Source of the DNA: Nephrocerus scutellatus
Lineage: Eukaryota > Arthropoda > Insecta > Diptera > Pipunculidae
DNA: 64,000 nt
Reading direction: 5' to 3'
NCBI GenBank assembly: GCA_947095585.1
Contig: OX352761.1
Location: 55,412,432-55,476,431, forward strand
This document shows, in pieces, positions 31,445 through 43,700 of this stretch. Position 1 is the stretch's first letter; every line of letters begins with the position of its first letter. The translations under genes were made by a program, and so were the position numbers. The notes beneath the pieces were generated by a model. It saw only the letters and a list, made by a program, of their open reading frames with translations, searched no databases and had not been told where the DNA came from.

Positions 31445-33995
31445 TGTAGCGTACCGACAGCGTTTCGATAGCGTTCTCGACAGCACACGTTTTTTTTTAG
31501 AACATTGTACACGCTGTAGCTTATCGACACGGCGCACGGCTTTTAGTGATAATGTCAATGTCAATGATACGGAAGGCTATTTATGGCATTATATTCAGTA
31601 CTTGTTGTTTGCTGTCAATTTTCATTTCCGTTTAGAAAAATACTCACTTGTTTTTTGATTATCCTGCCGAGTAATTTATTGCCAATATTAAATCGGATAA
31701 AATTTTGTTAAAAAATTGAAATTGATTTTGATTAAGTTTATTAATGTGAATTTTTGGTAGCTGAAATTGCGCCTATTAATCATTTGGGTTTTATGGTTTT
31801 AAGTTTAATAGAGTTGTAGGTATCTATCTGAAACTCTAACCTATTTGTCTCTCGTCGCCATTCTTTCTTGATTCGCACAACAATAGCATAATGTCTTGGG
31901 ACCTATTGCTTTTAAGCAAAACATTTTAACTGGATTATTCGTGTTTTTCATGATCTATTGTATTGGAAAAACCAAGCAGCATCCAAATTGTTGACCTCGA
32001 CGTGATCGGATCAATTTTGAATTTCCGCCGAGGCATATCGAGTGGTGCTGACGAAGTTTCCCTTTGGCTTAGATGATTTGTTAAGCGACGTGCAGCAACA
32101 ACATCATCATCACTGGCGTTTTTCTTCAAAATCATCATCACTGGCATTTTTTATCAACATCATCATCACTGGCGTTTTTTCATCAACATCATCATCACTG
32201 ACGTTTTTATCAACATCATCATCATCATCATCACTGGCGTTTTTTTTATCAACCTCATCATCGGCATCATCTCAGTTTTTGGCGGACTTCCATAAAGGAT
32301 TTTAGAATGGTAATTATTACTTATTCAAATCATGTGTGGCGCTCGGCTATTAATTTGTAACCGTAAGTAGTTTTCCGTGTCTATTTAATTTTCATTGACA
32401 TAGTCGACATTACTTTAAGCAGCAATTTTTGCATTTTCATTCCAAATTAATTTTTGCTATCGCGTTTGTCATTCTCCACGTCGTTTCTTTCGGTTTTTAA
32501 CATTTGTTCGTAAATTTTAATGTCTGGAAATAATACACCTCCACTGACGGGGCCTGGTCTGGGCGTTTCAGCGGGTCCAAATCCTGCGGATTTCATGGAG
32601 CAACTTCGCGTGATGCTCGAAACGGCACGTCTGACCCAAACGGACAATAACAAATTGCCTGACAACAACGACACGAGTACTAACGTATTTTCGAAATCCA
32701 GACAATCAGCTGACACACATATTAATCGTATAGCTTTCAAAACACCACAGCCTCTCTTTCAACAAAATCCGTCAGTATGGTTCAATATTCTTGAGCAACT
32801 ATTTCAAATTTCGGATATTTCGACTGAGGGTACAAAATATTCGCATGCTCTTAGCGCACTTGACCCGCGTCTCCACAATACGTTTGCGCTATCGATGGAA
32901 TTTCTCCACAAGTGCCGTCCACAAGCTCCGCAGCCAATCAAGCGCTGAATTTTGAAAGTTTCCTGGACCGCTTTCGTAACAGCATTACCGGCGAAGTCAA
33001 ACGGTTGATTGGGGCTAGCGATAGTAAATCAGCTAATGCAAGGTCCGTTCATCGTCGAGTTCGAACCAGTACGGTACACGCAGTCGGTCTAGTTCTATAC
33101 GCGGACTTAATAGCAAATATAAAACTTGCTACTATCATTACAAGTTTGGTGATAAAGCTCGAAAGTGCATCGAAGGATGTACTTTTCAGTCGGAAAACAA
33201 TAATGGTAATAACCAAGACCCAGCTCGTCCTAAACAAAATTTGTCATCAAACGTTGGCGACAGTCACTGATGACACCACTTCCAGTCGCCTTATTATATT
33301 CGATTCTACAAACAATCTCAAGTTTCTAATCGATACCGGCGCAGACTTGTCTATCATTCCTTTTGAAAATTTCAAACCAGCAAAAGCGACATCCACGCTT
33401 AATCTCTACGTTGCCAACGGCACACCAGTATCAGCGTATGGTACCAAATTGTTCAAAATCGACATTGGTTTACGTCGCGAATTTCGCGTCATCGCTTGGC
33501 GCTGTTTTTTAAAGACATACGGGTAATAGTGGACATTAGCAAACGGAAGTAGATCCGGTGACTTCACTGTCGCTACAGGGCTAATTACACGTATGGCAAC
33601 GCACGGTTTGTCTTATATTAACCAGACAACAGTCGCATCAAAAGTTCACGTCCTGCTTAAGCAATTCCCAGAGATAACAAATCGCTCATTATATATTGGA
33701 CTTTTCGTATCAACTCGCGGGTTGTACAGTTTTCTCGACTATCGATCTGGTTCAAGCGTACCATCAAATCCCGGTCGAACCATGTCCCCAAGTCAGCAAT
33801 CTCAACACCTTTTGGTCTTTTTGAATTTACCAAAATGACTTTTGGGCTAAGGAATGCAGCACAGTCTTCTCAAAGACTAATGCACTCTGTTTTATTCGGC
33901 CTCAAATTCTGTTTCGTCTATTTGGATAATATTCTAGTCACATCCAAGTCTTTCGAAGACCATCTTGAACACCTCAAGACCGTTTTTAAAAAACT
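31445..33995 (+). mobile_element. E copy 3: LTR to truncated RT
   Basis: LTR 31445-31987, gag 32520-33240, protease to 33526, RT remnant 33593-33995. A 1-bp deletion at about 33046 fuses shifted gag and protease into one 204-codon frame (32912-33526). RT lacks the segment between TNRSL and LDFSYQL (about 480 bp less than copy 1); YLDN remains. Confidence 0.8.
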
Positions 33996-34887
33996 GAGTC
34001 AAAGTTTGCCCAAATTTTTTGTAAAGTTTTTCCAAAATTTTTTTTTGAAATGCTGGTAAAGGTAACGTTCGAGTCTGGCAGGATCGCCGTGTAAAGGTTC
34101 TAAATGATCGTTGTTTCTTTAACTTTAGCTGAATACTTATGTTTTTAATATTCATTAATTCAGACTCAAAACGTTAGCCATTAGGCTGTCGTTTGCCTCT
34201 ATAAGCGGTAAACCGCTTTATTCATAGAGCGAGCTGATACAGTGAGTTCAAATTGAGCGAGTTGCTCGTAAAAATAAAACTCACTGTAGATCGGAGGATT
34301 AATCAAGTAGACAAAGTTGTTAGGTTTAAGGTAAAAACTGATCTGATTTATTATCGAAATTGATTGGGTTCTTATACAAATTTTATGGTTTCAATTTCCA
34401 TTCAATTTTCATTCAACTTCCATTCAATTTTCCGACCTTCGATAATTGAACCCAAATCACCTCGCATACTTTATTGCGTCAGCGTTATTTTTCTTGATTC
34501 AGCATTATTTGCAATCAATTGCATTCCCTATATGCATTCAGCGTGTCAGCATTATTATTTCAAGTTCATGCACCTGACAGAGCGCATGCAACATGAACCA
34601 TCAATAACAATGTTTGGCCTTACGCTTGCCATCGTTTAATGACGAGGGCAATGCATTGTGCACAACGTACGTATGTGTGATACGTGTGTTTGTTGTTTAA
34701 TTGATAAGGGAAATGAATGGGGTATACAGGTATGTATGGATGGATGGATGATATGCTAATTTAGGCGTTAGGCAAAAATTCAATTAACGAAGTTCGGAGT
34801 TAGTAGATAAATATAGATATATATATTTGTATGCAGATGTTATAATTGGGCAAATGAGGAAATGATCACTGGTGTAATCCCTTCACA
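33996..34887 (-). mobile_element. Array copy of the element C 5' end, unit 4
   Basis: As the unit-2 copy, with the short leader; GTAC follows at 34888-34891. Confidence 0.85.
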
Positions 34888-34891
34888 GTAC

Positions 34892-37442
34892 TGTAGCGTA
34901 CCGACAGCGTTTCGATAGCGTTCTCGACAGCACACGTTTTTTTTTAGAACATTGTACACGCTGTAGCTTATCGACACGGCGCACGGCTTTTAGTGATAAT
35001 GTCAATGTCAATGATACGGAAGGCTATTTATGGCATTATATTCAGTACTTGTTGTTTGCTGTCAATTTTCATTTCCGTTTAGAAAAATACTCACTTGTTT
35101 TTTGATTATCCTGCCGAGTAATTTATTGCCAATATTAAATCGGATAAAATTTTGTTAAAAAATTGAAATTGATTTTGATTAAGTTTATTAATGTGAATTT
35201 TTGGTAGCTGAAATTGCGCCTATTAATCATTTGGGTTTTATGGTTTTAAGTTTAATAGAGTTGTAGGTATCTATCTGAAACTCTAACCTATTTGTCTCTC
35301 GTCGCCATTCTTTCTTGATTCGCACAACAATAGCATAATGTCTTGGGACCTATTGCTTTTAAGCAAAACATTTTAACTGGATTATTCGTGTTTTTCATGA
35401 TCTATTGTATTGGAAAAACCAAGCAGCATCCAAATTGTTGACCTCGACGTGATCGGATCAATTTTGAATTTCCGCCGAGGCATATCGAGTGGTGCTGACG
35501 AAGTTTCCCTTTGGCTTAGATGATTTGTTAAGCGACGTGCAGCAACAACATCATCATCACTGGCGTTTTTCTTCAAAATCATCATCACTGGCATTTTTTA
35601 TCAACATCATCATCACTGGCGTTTTTTCATCAACATCATCATCACTGACGTTTTTATCAACATCATCATCATCATCATCACTGGCGTTTTTTTTATCAAC
35701 ATCATCATCGGCATCATCTCAGTTTTTGGCGGACTTCCATAAAGGATTTTAGAATGGTAATTATTACTTATTCAAATCATGTGTGGCGCTCGGCTATTAA
35801 TTTGTAACCGTAAGTAGTTTTCCGTGTCTATTTAATTTTCATTGACATAGTCGACATTACTTTAAGCAGCAATTTTTGCATTTTCATTCCAAATTAATTT
35901 TTGCTATCGCGTTTGTCATTCTCCACGTCGTTTCTTTCGGTTTTTAACATTTGTTCGTAAATTTTAATGTCTGGAAATAATACACCTCCACTGACGGGGC
36001 CTGGTCTGGGCGTTTCAGCGGGTCCAAATCCTGCGGATTTCATGGAGCAACTTCGCGTGATGCTCGAAACGGCACGTCTGACCCAAACGGACAATAACAA
36101 ATTGCCTGACAACAACGACACGAGTACTAACGTATTTTCGAAATCCAGACAATCAGCTGACACACATATTAATCGTATAGCTTTCAAAACACCACAGCCT
36201 CTCTTTCAACAAAATCCGTCAGTATGGTTCAATATTCTTGAGCAACTATTTCAAATTTCGGATATTTCGACTGAGGGTACAAAATATTCGCATGCTCTTA
36301 GCGCACTTGACCCGCGTCTCCACAATACGTTTGCGCTATCGATGGAATTTCTCCACAAGTGCCGTCCACAAGCTCCGCAGCCAATCAAGCGCTGAATTTT
36401 GAAAGTTTCCTGGACCGCTTTCGTAACAGCATTACCGGCGAAGTCAAACGGTTGATTGGGGCTAGCGATAGTAAATCAGCTAATGCAAGGTCCGTTCATC
36501 GTCGAGTTCGAACCAGTACGGTACACGCAGTCGGTCTAGTTCTATACGCGGACTTAATAGCAAATATAAAACTTGCTACTATCATTACAAGTTTGGTGAT
36601 AAAGCTCGAAAGTGCATCGAAGGATGTACTTTTCAGTCGGAAAACAATAATGGTAATAACCAAGACCCAGCTCGTCCTAAACAAAATTTGTCATCAAACG
36701 TTGGCGACAGTCACTGATGACACCACTTCCAGTCGCCTTATTATATTCGATTCTACAAACAATCTCAAGTTTCTAATCGATACCGGCGCAGACTTGTCTA
36801 TCATTCCTTTTGAAAATTTCAAACCAGCAAAAGCGACATCCACGCTTAATCTCTACGTTGCCAACGGCACACCAGTATCAGCGTATGGTACCAAATTGTT
36901 CAAAATCGACATTGGTTTACGTCGCGAATTTCGCGTCATCGCTTGGCGCTGTTTTTTAAAGACATACGGGTAATAGTGGACATTAGCAAACGGAAGTAGA
37001 TCCGGTGACTTCACTGTCGCTACAGGGCTAATTACACGTATGGCAACGCACGGTTTGTCTTATATTAACCAGACAACAGTCGCATCAAAAGTTCACGTCC
37101 TGCTTAAGCAATTCCCAGAGATAACAAATCGCTCATTATATATTGGACTTTTCGTATCAACTCGCGGGTTGTACAGTTTTCTCGACTATCGATCTGGTTC
37201 AAGCGTACCATCAAATCCCGGTCGAACCATGTCCCCAAGTCAGCAATCTCAACACCTTTTGGTCTTTTTGAATTTACCAAAATGACTTTTGGGCTAAGGA
37301 ATGCAGCACAGTCTTCTCAAAGACTAATGCACTCTGTTTTATTCGGCCTCAAATTCTGTTTCGTCTATTTGGATAATATTCTAGTCACATCCAAGTCTTT
37401 CGAAGACCATCTTGAACACCTCAAGACCGTTTTTAAAAAACT
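34892..37442 (+). mobile_element. E copy 4: near-identical to copy 3
   Basis: LTR 34892-35434, gag 35967-36687, protease to 36973, RT remnant 37040-37442. It shares the same 1-bp gag deletion, RT deletion and fused frame (36359-36973) as copy 3; the one difference I noticed is in the leader (ATCAACATCATC against ATCAACCTCATC). Probably the most recent duplication step. Confidence 0.82.
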
Positions 37443-38334
37443 GAGTCAAAGTTTGCCCAAATTTTTTGTAAAGTTTTTCCAAAATTTTTTTTTGAAATGC
37501 TGGTAAAGGTAACGTTCGAGTCTGGCAGGATCGCCGTGTAAAGGTTCTAAATGATCGTTGTTTCTTTAACTTTAGCTGAATACTTATGTTTTTAATATTC
37601 ATTAATTCAGACTCAAAACGTTAGCCATTAGGCTGTCGTTTGCCTCTATAAGCGGTAAACCACTTTATTCATAGAGCGAGCTGATACAGTGAGTTCAAAT
37701 TGAGCGAGTTGCTCGTAAAAATAAAACTCACTGTAGATCGGAGGATTAATCAAGTAGACAAAGTTGTTAGGTTTAAGGTAAAAACTGATCTGATTTATTA
37801 TCGAAATTGATTGGGTTCTTATACAAATTTTATGGTTTCAATTTCCATTCAATTTTCATTCAACTTCCATTCAATTTTCCGACCTTCGATAATTGAACCC
37901 AAATCACCTCGCATACTTTATTGCGTCAGCGTTATTTTTCTTGATTCAGCATTATTTGCAATCAATTGCATTCCCTATATGCATTCATCGTGTCAGCATT
38001 ATTATTTCAAGTTCATGCACCTGACAGATTGCATGTAACATGAACCATCAATAACAATGTTTGGCCTTACGCTTGCCATCGTTTAATGACGAGGGCAATG
38101 CATTGTGCACAACGTACGTATGTGTGATACGTGTGTTTGTTGTTTAATTGATAAGGGAAATGAATGCGGTATACAGGTATGTATGGATGGATGGATGATA
38201 TGCTAATTTAGGCGTTAGGCAAAAATTCAATTAACGAAGTTCGGAGTTAGTAGATAAATATAGATATATATATTTGTATGCAAATGTTATAATTGGGCAA
38301 ATGAGGAAATGATCACTGGTGTAATCCATTCACA
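37443..38334 (-). mobile_element. Array copy of the element C 5' end, unit 5
   Basis: Short leader. It carries several private changes against unit 4 (AACCACTTTA, GATTGCATG, CCATTCACA). GTAC follows at 38335-38338. Confidence 0.85.
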
Positions 38335-38338
38335 GTAC

Positions 38339-38889
38339 TGTAGCGTACCGACAGCGTTTCGATAGCGTTCTCGACAGCACATGTTTTTTTTAGAACATTG
38401 TACACGCTGTAGCTTATCGACACGGCGCACGGCTATTAGTGATAATTTCAATGTCAATGATACGGAAGGATATTTATGGCATTATATTCAGTACTTGTTG
38501 TTTGCTGTCAATTTCATTTCCGTTTAGAAAAATACTCACTTGTTTTTTGATTATCCTGTCGAGAAATTTATTGCCAATATTAAATCGGATAAAATCCACT
38601 TATTTTTTGTTAAAAAATTGAAATTGATTTTGATTAAGTTTATTAATGTGAATTTTTGGTAGCTGAAATTGCGCCTATTAATCATTTGGGTTTTATGGTT
38701 TTAAGTTTAATAGAGTTGTAGGTATCTATCTGAAACTCTAACCTATTTGTCTCTCGTCGCCATTCTTTCTTGATTCGCACAACAATAGCAGAAGGTCTTG
38801 GGACCTATTGCTTTTTAGCAAAACATTTTAATTGGATTATACGTGTTTTTCATGATCTATTGTATTGGAAAAACCAAGCAGCATCCAAA
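38339..38889 (+). repeat. 5' LTR of E copy 5
   Basis: TGTAGCG to CATCCAAA; the primer site with GACCCCGACGTGAT follows as in copy 1. Confidence 0.85.
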
Positions 38890-39432
38890 TTGTTGACCCC
38901 GACGTGATCGGATCAATTTTGAATTTCCGCCGAGGCATATCGAGTGGTGCTGACGAAGTTTCCCTTTGGCTTAGAAGATTTGTTAAGCGACGTGCAGCAA
39001 CAACATCATCATCACTGGCGTTTTTCTTCAACATCATCATCACTGGCATTTTTCATCAACATCATCATCACTGGCGTTTTTTCATCAACATCATCATCAC
39101 TGACGTTTTTATCAACATCATCATCATCATCATCACTGGCGTTTTTTTTTATCAACATCATCATCATCGGCATCATCTCAGTTTTTGGCGGACTTCCATA
39201 AAGGATTTTAGAATGGTAATTATGACTTATTCAAATCATGTTTGGCGCTCGGCTATTAATTTGTAACTGTAAGTAGTTTTCCGTGTCTATTTCATTTTCA
39301 TTGACATAGTCGACATTACTTTAAGCAGCAATTTTTGCATTTTCATTCCAAATTAATTTTTGCGATCGCGTTTGTGTGCTGTCATTCTCCACGTCGTTTC
39401 TTTCGGTTTTTAACATTTGTTCGTAAATTTTA

Positions 39433-40330
39433 ATGTCTGGAAATAATACACCTCCACTGACGGGGCCTGGTCTGGGCGTTTCAGCGGGTCCAAATCCTGC
39501 GGAGCTCATGGAGCAACTACGCGTGATGCTCGAAACGGCACGTTTGACCCAAACGGACAATAACAAATTGCCTTACAACAACGACACGAGTACTAACGTA
39601 TTTTCGAACAGCTGACACACATATTAATCGTATAGCTTTCAAAACACCACAGCCTCTCTTTCAACAAAATCCGTCAGTATGGTTCAATATTCTTGAGCAA
39701 CTATTTCAAATTTCGGATATTTCGACTGAGGGTACAAAATATTCGCATGCTCTTAGCGCACTCGACCCGCGTCTCCACAATACGTTTGCGGATCTCATAT
39801 TACGGGACAAGGATGACAAACCGATAAGACGATCCAACAACTATGGATGTCGCGTCTACCGCAACATGTCCAAATGGTACTCACACCGTTTGAAAATGAC
39901 GTTGATCTAGCTACATTGGCTGACGAACGTGATGATGCGGTTTTTGAGACAATTTCGCACTCGCGAATTAACGCTATCGATGGAATTTCTCCACAAGTGC
40001 CATCCACAAGCTCCGCAGCCAATTAAGCGCTGAATTTCGAAGGTTTTCTGGACCGCTTTCGTAACAGCATTACCGGCGAAGTCAAACAGTTGATTGGGGC
40101 TAGCGATAGTAAATCAGCACGTTCAGGTCACGTTCACCGTCGAGTTCTAACCAGTACGGTACACACAGTCGGTCTAGTTCTATACGGAGACTTAAAAGCA
40201 AATATAAAACTTGCTACTATCATTACAAGTTTGGTGATAAGGCTCGAAAGTGCATCGAAGGATGTACTTTTCAGTCGGAAAACAATAATGGTAATAACCA
40301 AGACCCAGCTCGTCCCAAACAAAATTTTTA
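39433..40330 (+). pseudogene. gag: E copy 5 gag (longest, broken)
   Basis: It has an 11-bp deletion near 39608 but keeps the capsid stretch missing in copies 1-4 (39790-39970), with readable LWMSRLPQHVQMVLTPFEND and DLATLADERDDAVFE. This QxxLxRLPxxVQxxL pattern is typical of CsRn1-type Gag. The CHCC finger follows near 40205-40265. Several shifts and a TAA near 40023. Confidence 0.78.
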
Positions 40331-40624
40331 AAGTGTCATTAAACGTTGGCGACAGTCACTGATGACACCACTTCCAGTCGCCTTATTATATTCGATTCTA
40401 CAAACAATCTCAAGTTTCTAATCGATACCGGCGCAGACTTGTCTATCATTCCTTTTGAACATTTCAAACCAGCAAAAGCGACATCCACGCTTAATCTCTA
40501 CGCTGCCAACGGCACACCAGTATCAGCGTATGGTACCAAATTGTTAAAAATCGACATTGGTTTACGTCGCGAATTTCGCGTCATCGCAGACGTTGCGACG
40601 CCTATACATGGCGCTGTTTTTTAA
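40331..40624 (+). pseudogene. pol: E copy 5 protease (best preserved)
   Basis: NLKFLIDTGADLSIIPFEHF, NGTPVSAYGTKLLKIDIGLR and FRVIADVATPIHGAVF; the active-site DTG is intact and the second conserved region is kept here but lost in copies 1-4. Confidence 0.8.
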
Positions 40625-40658
40625 GACATGCGGGTATAATAGTGGACATTAGCAAACG

Positions 40659-41055
40659 GTGACTTCACTGTCCGTTACAGGGCTAATTACACGTATGGCA
40701 ACGAAAGGTTTGTCTTATATTAACCAGACAACAGTCACATCAAAAGTTCACGACCTACTTAAGCAATTCCCAGAGATAACAAATCGCTCATTAAGCAACA
40801 TCGTTATCAAACATAATGTCACGCATCGATTAGAAACAACTGGTCAGCCAATTTTCGAGAAAACACGTCGTTTAGCACCGGATAAACTCCTTATCGCAAA
40901 AGCTGAATTCGATAATATGTTAGCACAAGGCATTTGCCGTCCTAGCAAGCAAAAGTCCGTGGGCAAGTCCTCTTCACCTTGTTTTGAAAAAGAATGGGGA
41001 CTGGAGACCATGTGGTGATTACCCTTCGCTAAATCGAGTTACAGTTCCTGACAAG
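40659..41055 (+). pseudogene. pol: E copy 5 RT, N-terminal fragment
   Basis: LLKQFPEITNRSLSNIVIKH, THRLETTGQPIFEKTRRLAP and [14 protein letters not shown], then a shift. The palm and YLDN region are absent; sequence jumps to the thumb or connection (FFKGYKKN) near 41065. Confidence 0.75.
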
Positions 41056-41560
41056 TTGTACTTAATAACTTCTTTAAAGGCTACAAGAAGAACAGCAAAA
41101 CTCCAGTCTAATGGACTTCTATAGACGCTTTTAATAATTGCAAGGAGAAACTATGTCAAGCGACACTACTTGCACACCCAATCCCCGACGCTCGTTTAGC
41201 AGTTATGGTCGACGCATCCGATCATGCAATCGGAGCAGTGGTGCAGCAGTTTGTCTCAGCCGCTCAGTTTTTTCTCTGTGCGTCTTAGCAAGACGCAGCA
41301 ACGTTACAGCGCTTATTATAGAGAGCTGCTTGCAGCATACTCTAGCATTAAGCACTTTCGGCATCTTCTCGAAGGTAGTAGTTGTACTCTGTTCACCGAC
41401 CACAAACCTCTGGTTTAAGCATTTTATCAGAATCCGGATAAAGCATCTCCGCGTCAATTTCGACATCTGGACTTCATCGGTCAATTCACAACCGATATCC
41501 AACACATCTCCGGCGTTAACAACGTCGTTGCAGATATCTTATCTCGTATAGATCAAATTT
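41056..41560 (+). pseudogene. pol: E copy 5 RNase H
   Basis: Frames combine to show MVDASDHAIGAVVQQ (about 41205), QQRYSAYYRELLAAYSSIKH, HLLEGSSCTLFTDHKPLV and ISGVNNVVADILSRID. Stops and shifts throughout. Confidence 0.75.
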
Positions 41561-42840
41561 CTATTCCTGAAAGCATTGACTATACAATAATCGCAGATGC
41601 ACAAAACAATGATGCTGAATTCCGAGAACTCTTGCATAGTAACAACATGTCACTAAATTTCAAGCAAGTTCCAATAACGTTTAATTCCAATAAACATATT
41701 TATTGCGATATTTCGACTGGCATACCTCGTCCATTTATTCCGTTGGATTTCCGGAAACAAATTTTCGAATCATTTCACAACCTGTCGCACCCCGGAATCC
41801 AACCACAACCAATATTTTAACTAAAATTTTATCTGGCCCTCTTTATGAAAAGATTCGAAGGTTTTCACTCAACAACGTGTTCACTGCCAAAAGTCGAAAG
41901 TTTCAAGGCACACCAAGTCACCTCTCAGCAACTTCACATTAGCTTCGCAACGTTTTGCAGAGAAACATCTAGACATCATTGGTCCTTTGCCGATTTCTGA
42001 TAATCAACGTTATTGCGTCACGCTAATTGATCGTTTCACGCGTTGGCCTAAAGCGGTTCATGTACCGGACATATCGGCTGCCACCGTAGCGTTTGCCGTT
42101 TATTTAACATGGATATCCCGTTTTGGCGTTCAGGTTTCCATTCTTACAGATCAAGGAACTTAGTTCGAATCCGAACTTTTCAACGAGTTTTCTAAATTGC
42201 TAGGTTTCAAACGAATAACAACCATGCTTATAACCCTAAGTGTAACGGCATGGTTGAGAGATGGCACCGCACTCTCAAGGCTGCAATTATGTGCCACGAG
42301 CGAGTCGACTGGACCAACATACTTCCGACAGTCATGTTAGGACTACGATCATCGTTCAGCGATGAATTACAACCTTCATGTGCCAAACTAGTTTTCGGGA
42401 CAACAATCCGATTACCTAGCCAATTCCTGAATAACTCAACTTGAACTCACGTGTTCTTACGCACGGATGCAGTTCGTAAATCGTTAAAACCTCCGTACAC
42501 TGGCCCGCATCGTGTAATCAAGCGCGGTGACAAAAATTTCATGATCGAGTTTAACAACAGGCATGTCAACGTCAGCATCGACCGACTTAAGCCTTGTTTC
42601 ACGACAACTTCGACATCAGACCAACAAGTTTCCACGCAAAACTCTGACACGTCGATAAACCACAGACAGACTTATTCTCAGTTACAAACTAAGTTAGCAA
42701 AAAAACACGTAACGTTCCGCGAGCCCGAAAAAATCGAACAGTTGCCTCTCCGCTCTGGCATCGGGCGTCAGATAAAGACTCCGGTGCGTCTTTTGGACTC
42801 GTTGTTTCGCTCCGGCTATGCCTTCGCTGGGGAGGGAGTG
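41561..42840 (+). pseudogene. pol: E copy 5 integrase and C-terminal tail
   Basis: HNLSHPGIQP marks the zinc-binding region (about 41776), then a degraded core (DRFTRWPKAV near 42030). GMVERWHRTLKAAIMCHERV (about 42247) carries the third catalytic residue, followed by LPTVMLGLRSSF, KLVFGTTIRLPSQF and PPYTGPHRVIKRGDKNFMIE. The last ORF (42451-42846) ends at the LTR with the CsRn1-type tail. Confidence 0.82.
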
Positions 42841-42841
42841 T
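42826..42841 (+). promoter_or_regulatory. Polypurine tract of element E
   Basis: GCTGGGGAGGGAGTGT directly before the 3' LTR; it overlaps the last integrase codons. Confidence 0.65.
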
Positions 42842-43389
42842 TGTAGCGTACCGACAGCGTTTCGACAGCACACGTTTTTTAGAACATTGTACACGCTGTA
42901 GTTTATCGACACGGCGCACGGCTTTTAGTTATAATGTCAATGTCAATGATACGGAAGGCTATTTATGGCATTATATTTAGTATTTGTTGTTTGCTGTCCA
43001 TTTTCATTTCCGTTTAGAAAAATACTCACTTGTTTTTTGATTATCCTGCCGAGTGGTCCTTAGTAATTTTTTGCCAATATTAAATCGGATAAAATTCACC
43101 TATTTTTTGTTAAAAAATTTAAATTGATTTTGATTAATTTTATTAATGCGAATTTTTGGTAGCTTAAATTGCGCCTATTAATCATTTGGGTTTTGTGGTT
43201 TTAATTTTAATAAAGTTGTAGTTATCTATCTGAAACTCTAACCTATTTGTCTCTCGTCGCCATTCTTTCTTGATTCGCACAACAATAGCAGAAGGTCTTG
43301 GGACATATTGCTTTTTAGCAAAACATTTTAATTGGATTATACGTGTTTTTCATGATCTATTGTATTGGAAAAACCAAGCAGCATCCAAA
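42842..43389 (+). repeat. 3' LTR of element E
   Basis: 548 bp; lacks 12 bp near its start relative to the 5' copies. Ends CATCCAAA before GTAC (43390-43393). Confidence 0.87.
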
Positions 43390-43430
43390 GTACCAAAGAA
43401 ATCGTATTCAGCCGGCGAGAATAGCAGAAA

Positions 43431-43700
43431 AGTGCTCATCGTGCTCGTTAGATTGCTTCGACCTCGCAGGATAAACTCCACTTTCGTTGCTCGTTATGTA
43501 CGCTATTTTTTACACGTCCATACCGGTTTTTCTGCTAAATCGAGAGAGAAGTAGAAATGTGAGAATGTGTGTTCGCTGATCGCTGTGACTGCAGTAAATA
43601 ACAAAAAATGTTTATATGATAACATAACTAGAGTGCATATGGGCTACTTTCGAAGCTAGTTTATAGTGTATGAAACAGTCACTTTCGTCTTTGGGCGTGT
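43431..43700. mobile_element. 270-bp unclassified insertion in element D RT
   Basis: Flanked by GAAA (43427-43430 and 43701-43704). Removing it with one GAAA puts RT back in frame at VVDFKRLN. No terminal inverted repeat, no TG...CA ends, no poly(A). Confidence 0.55.

Larger units (their letters stand above)
23221..43389. repeat. Chimeric tandem array: C 5' end plus E 5' half, five units
   Basis: Each unit is the 5' end of C (leader, primer site, LTR; minus) then GTAC and the 5' half of E (plus). Unit starts: 23221, 26853, 30483, 33996 and 37443. E starts are spaced 3698, 3697, 3447 and 3447 bp. Joints fall where E RT (CTGAG) meets C leader (GAGTCAAAGTTTG). Units 3 and 4 are almost identical and share an RT deletion and a 1-bp gag deletion. 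The E parts of units 1-4 share a roughly 180-bp gag deletion that unit 5 lacks. Confidence 0.85.
24050..43389 (+). mobile_element. Element E: CsRn1-clade Ty3/gypsy retrotransposon enlarged by tandem duplication
   Basis: LTRs (TGTAGCG to CATCCAAA) bound it and GTAC flanks it. Clade evidence: gag CHCC finger (CYYHYKFGDKARKCIEGC), tRNA-Trp-type primer site, protease FLIDTGADLSIIP, and the integrase tail with VERWHRTLKAAIMCHERV, RLPSQFL and a C-terminal RSGIGRQIKTPVRLLDSL. Five start regions lie in tandem (24050, 27748, 31445, 34892, 38339); only the last runs to the 3' LTR. All copies are broken. It inserted in RT of element D. Confidence 0.85.

Noticed and set aside
38865..39266. 133-codon ORF rich in His/Ile (INIIITGVF)
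   Set aside because: Translation of the ATC minisatellite in the E leader; present in all frames and copies.
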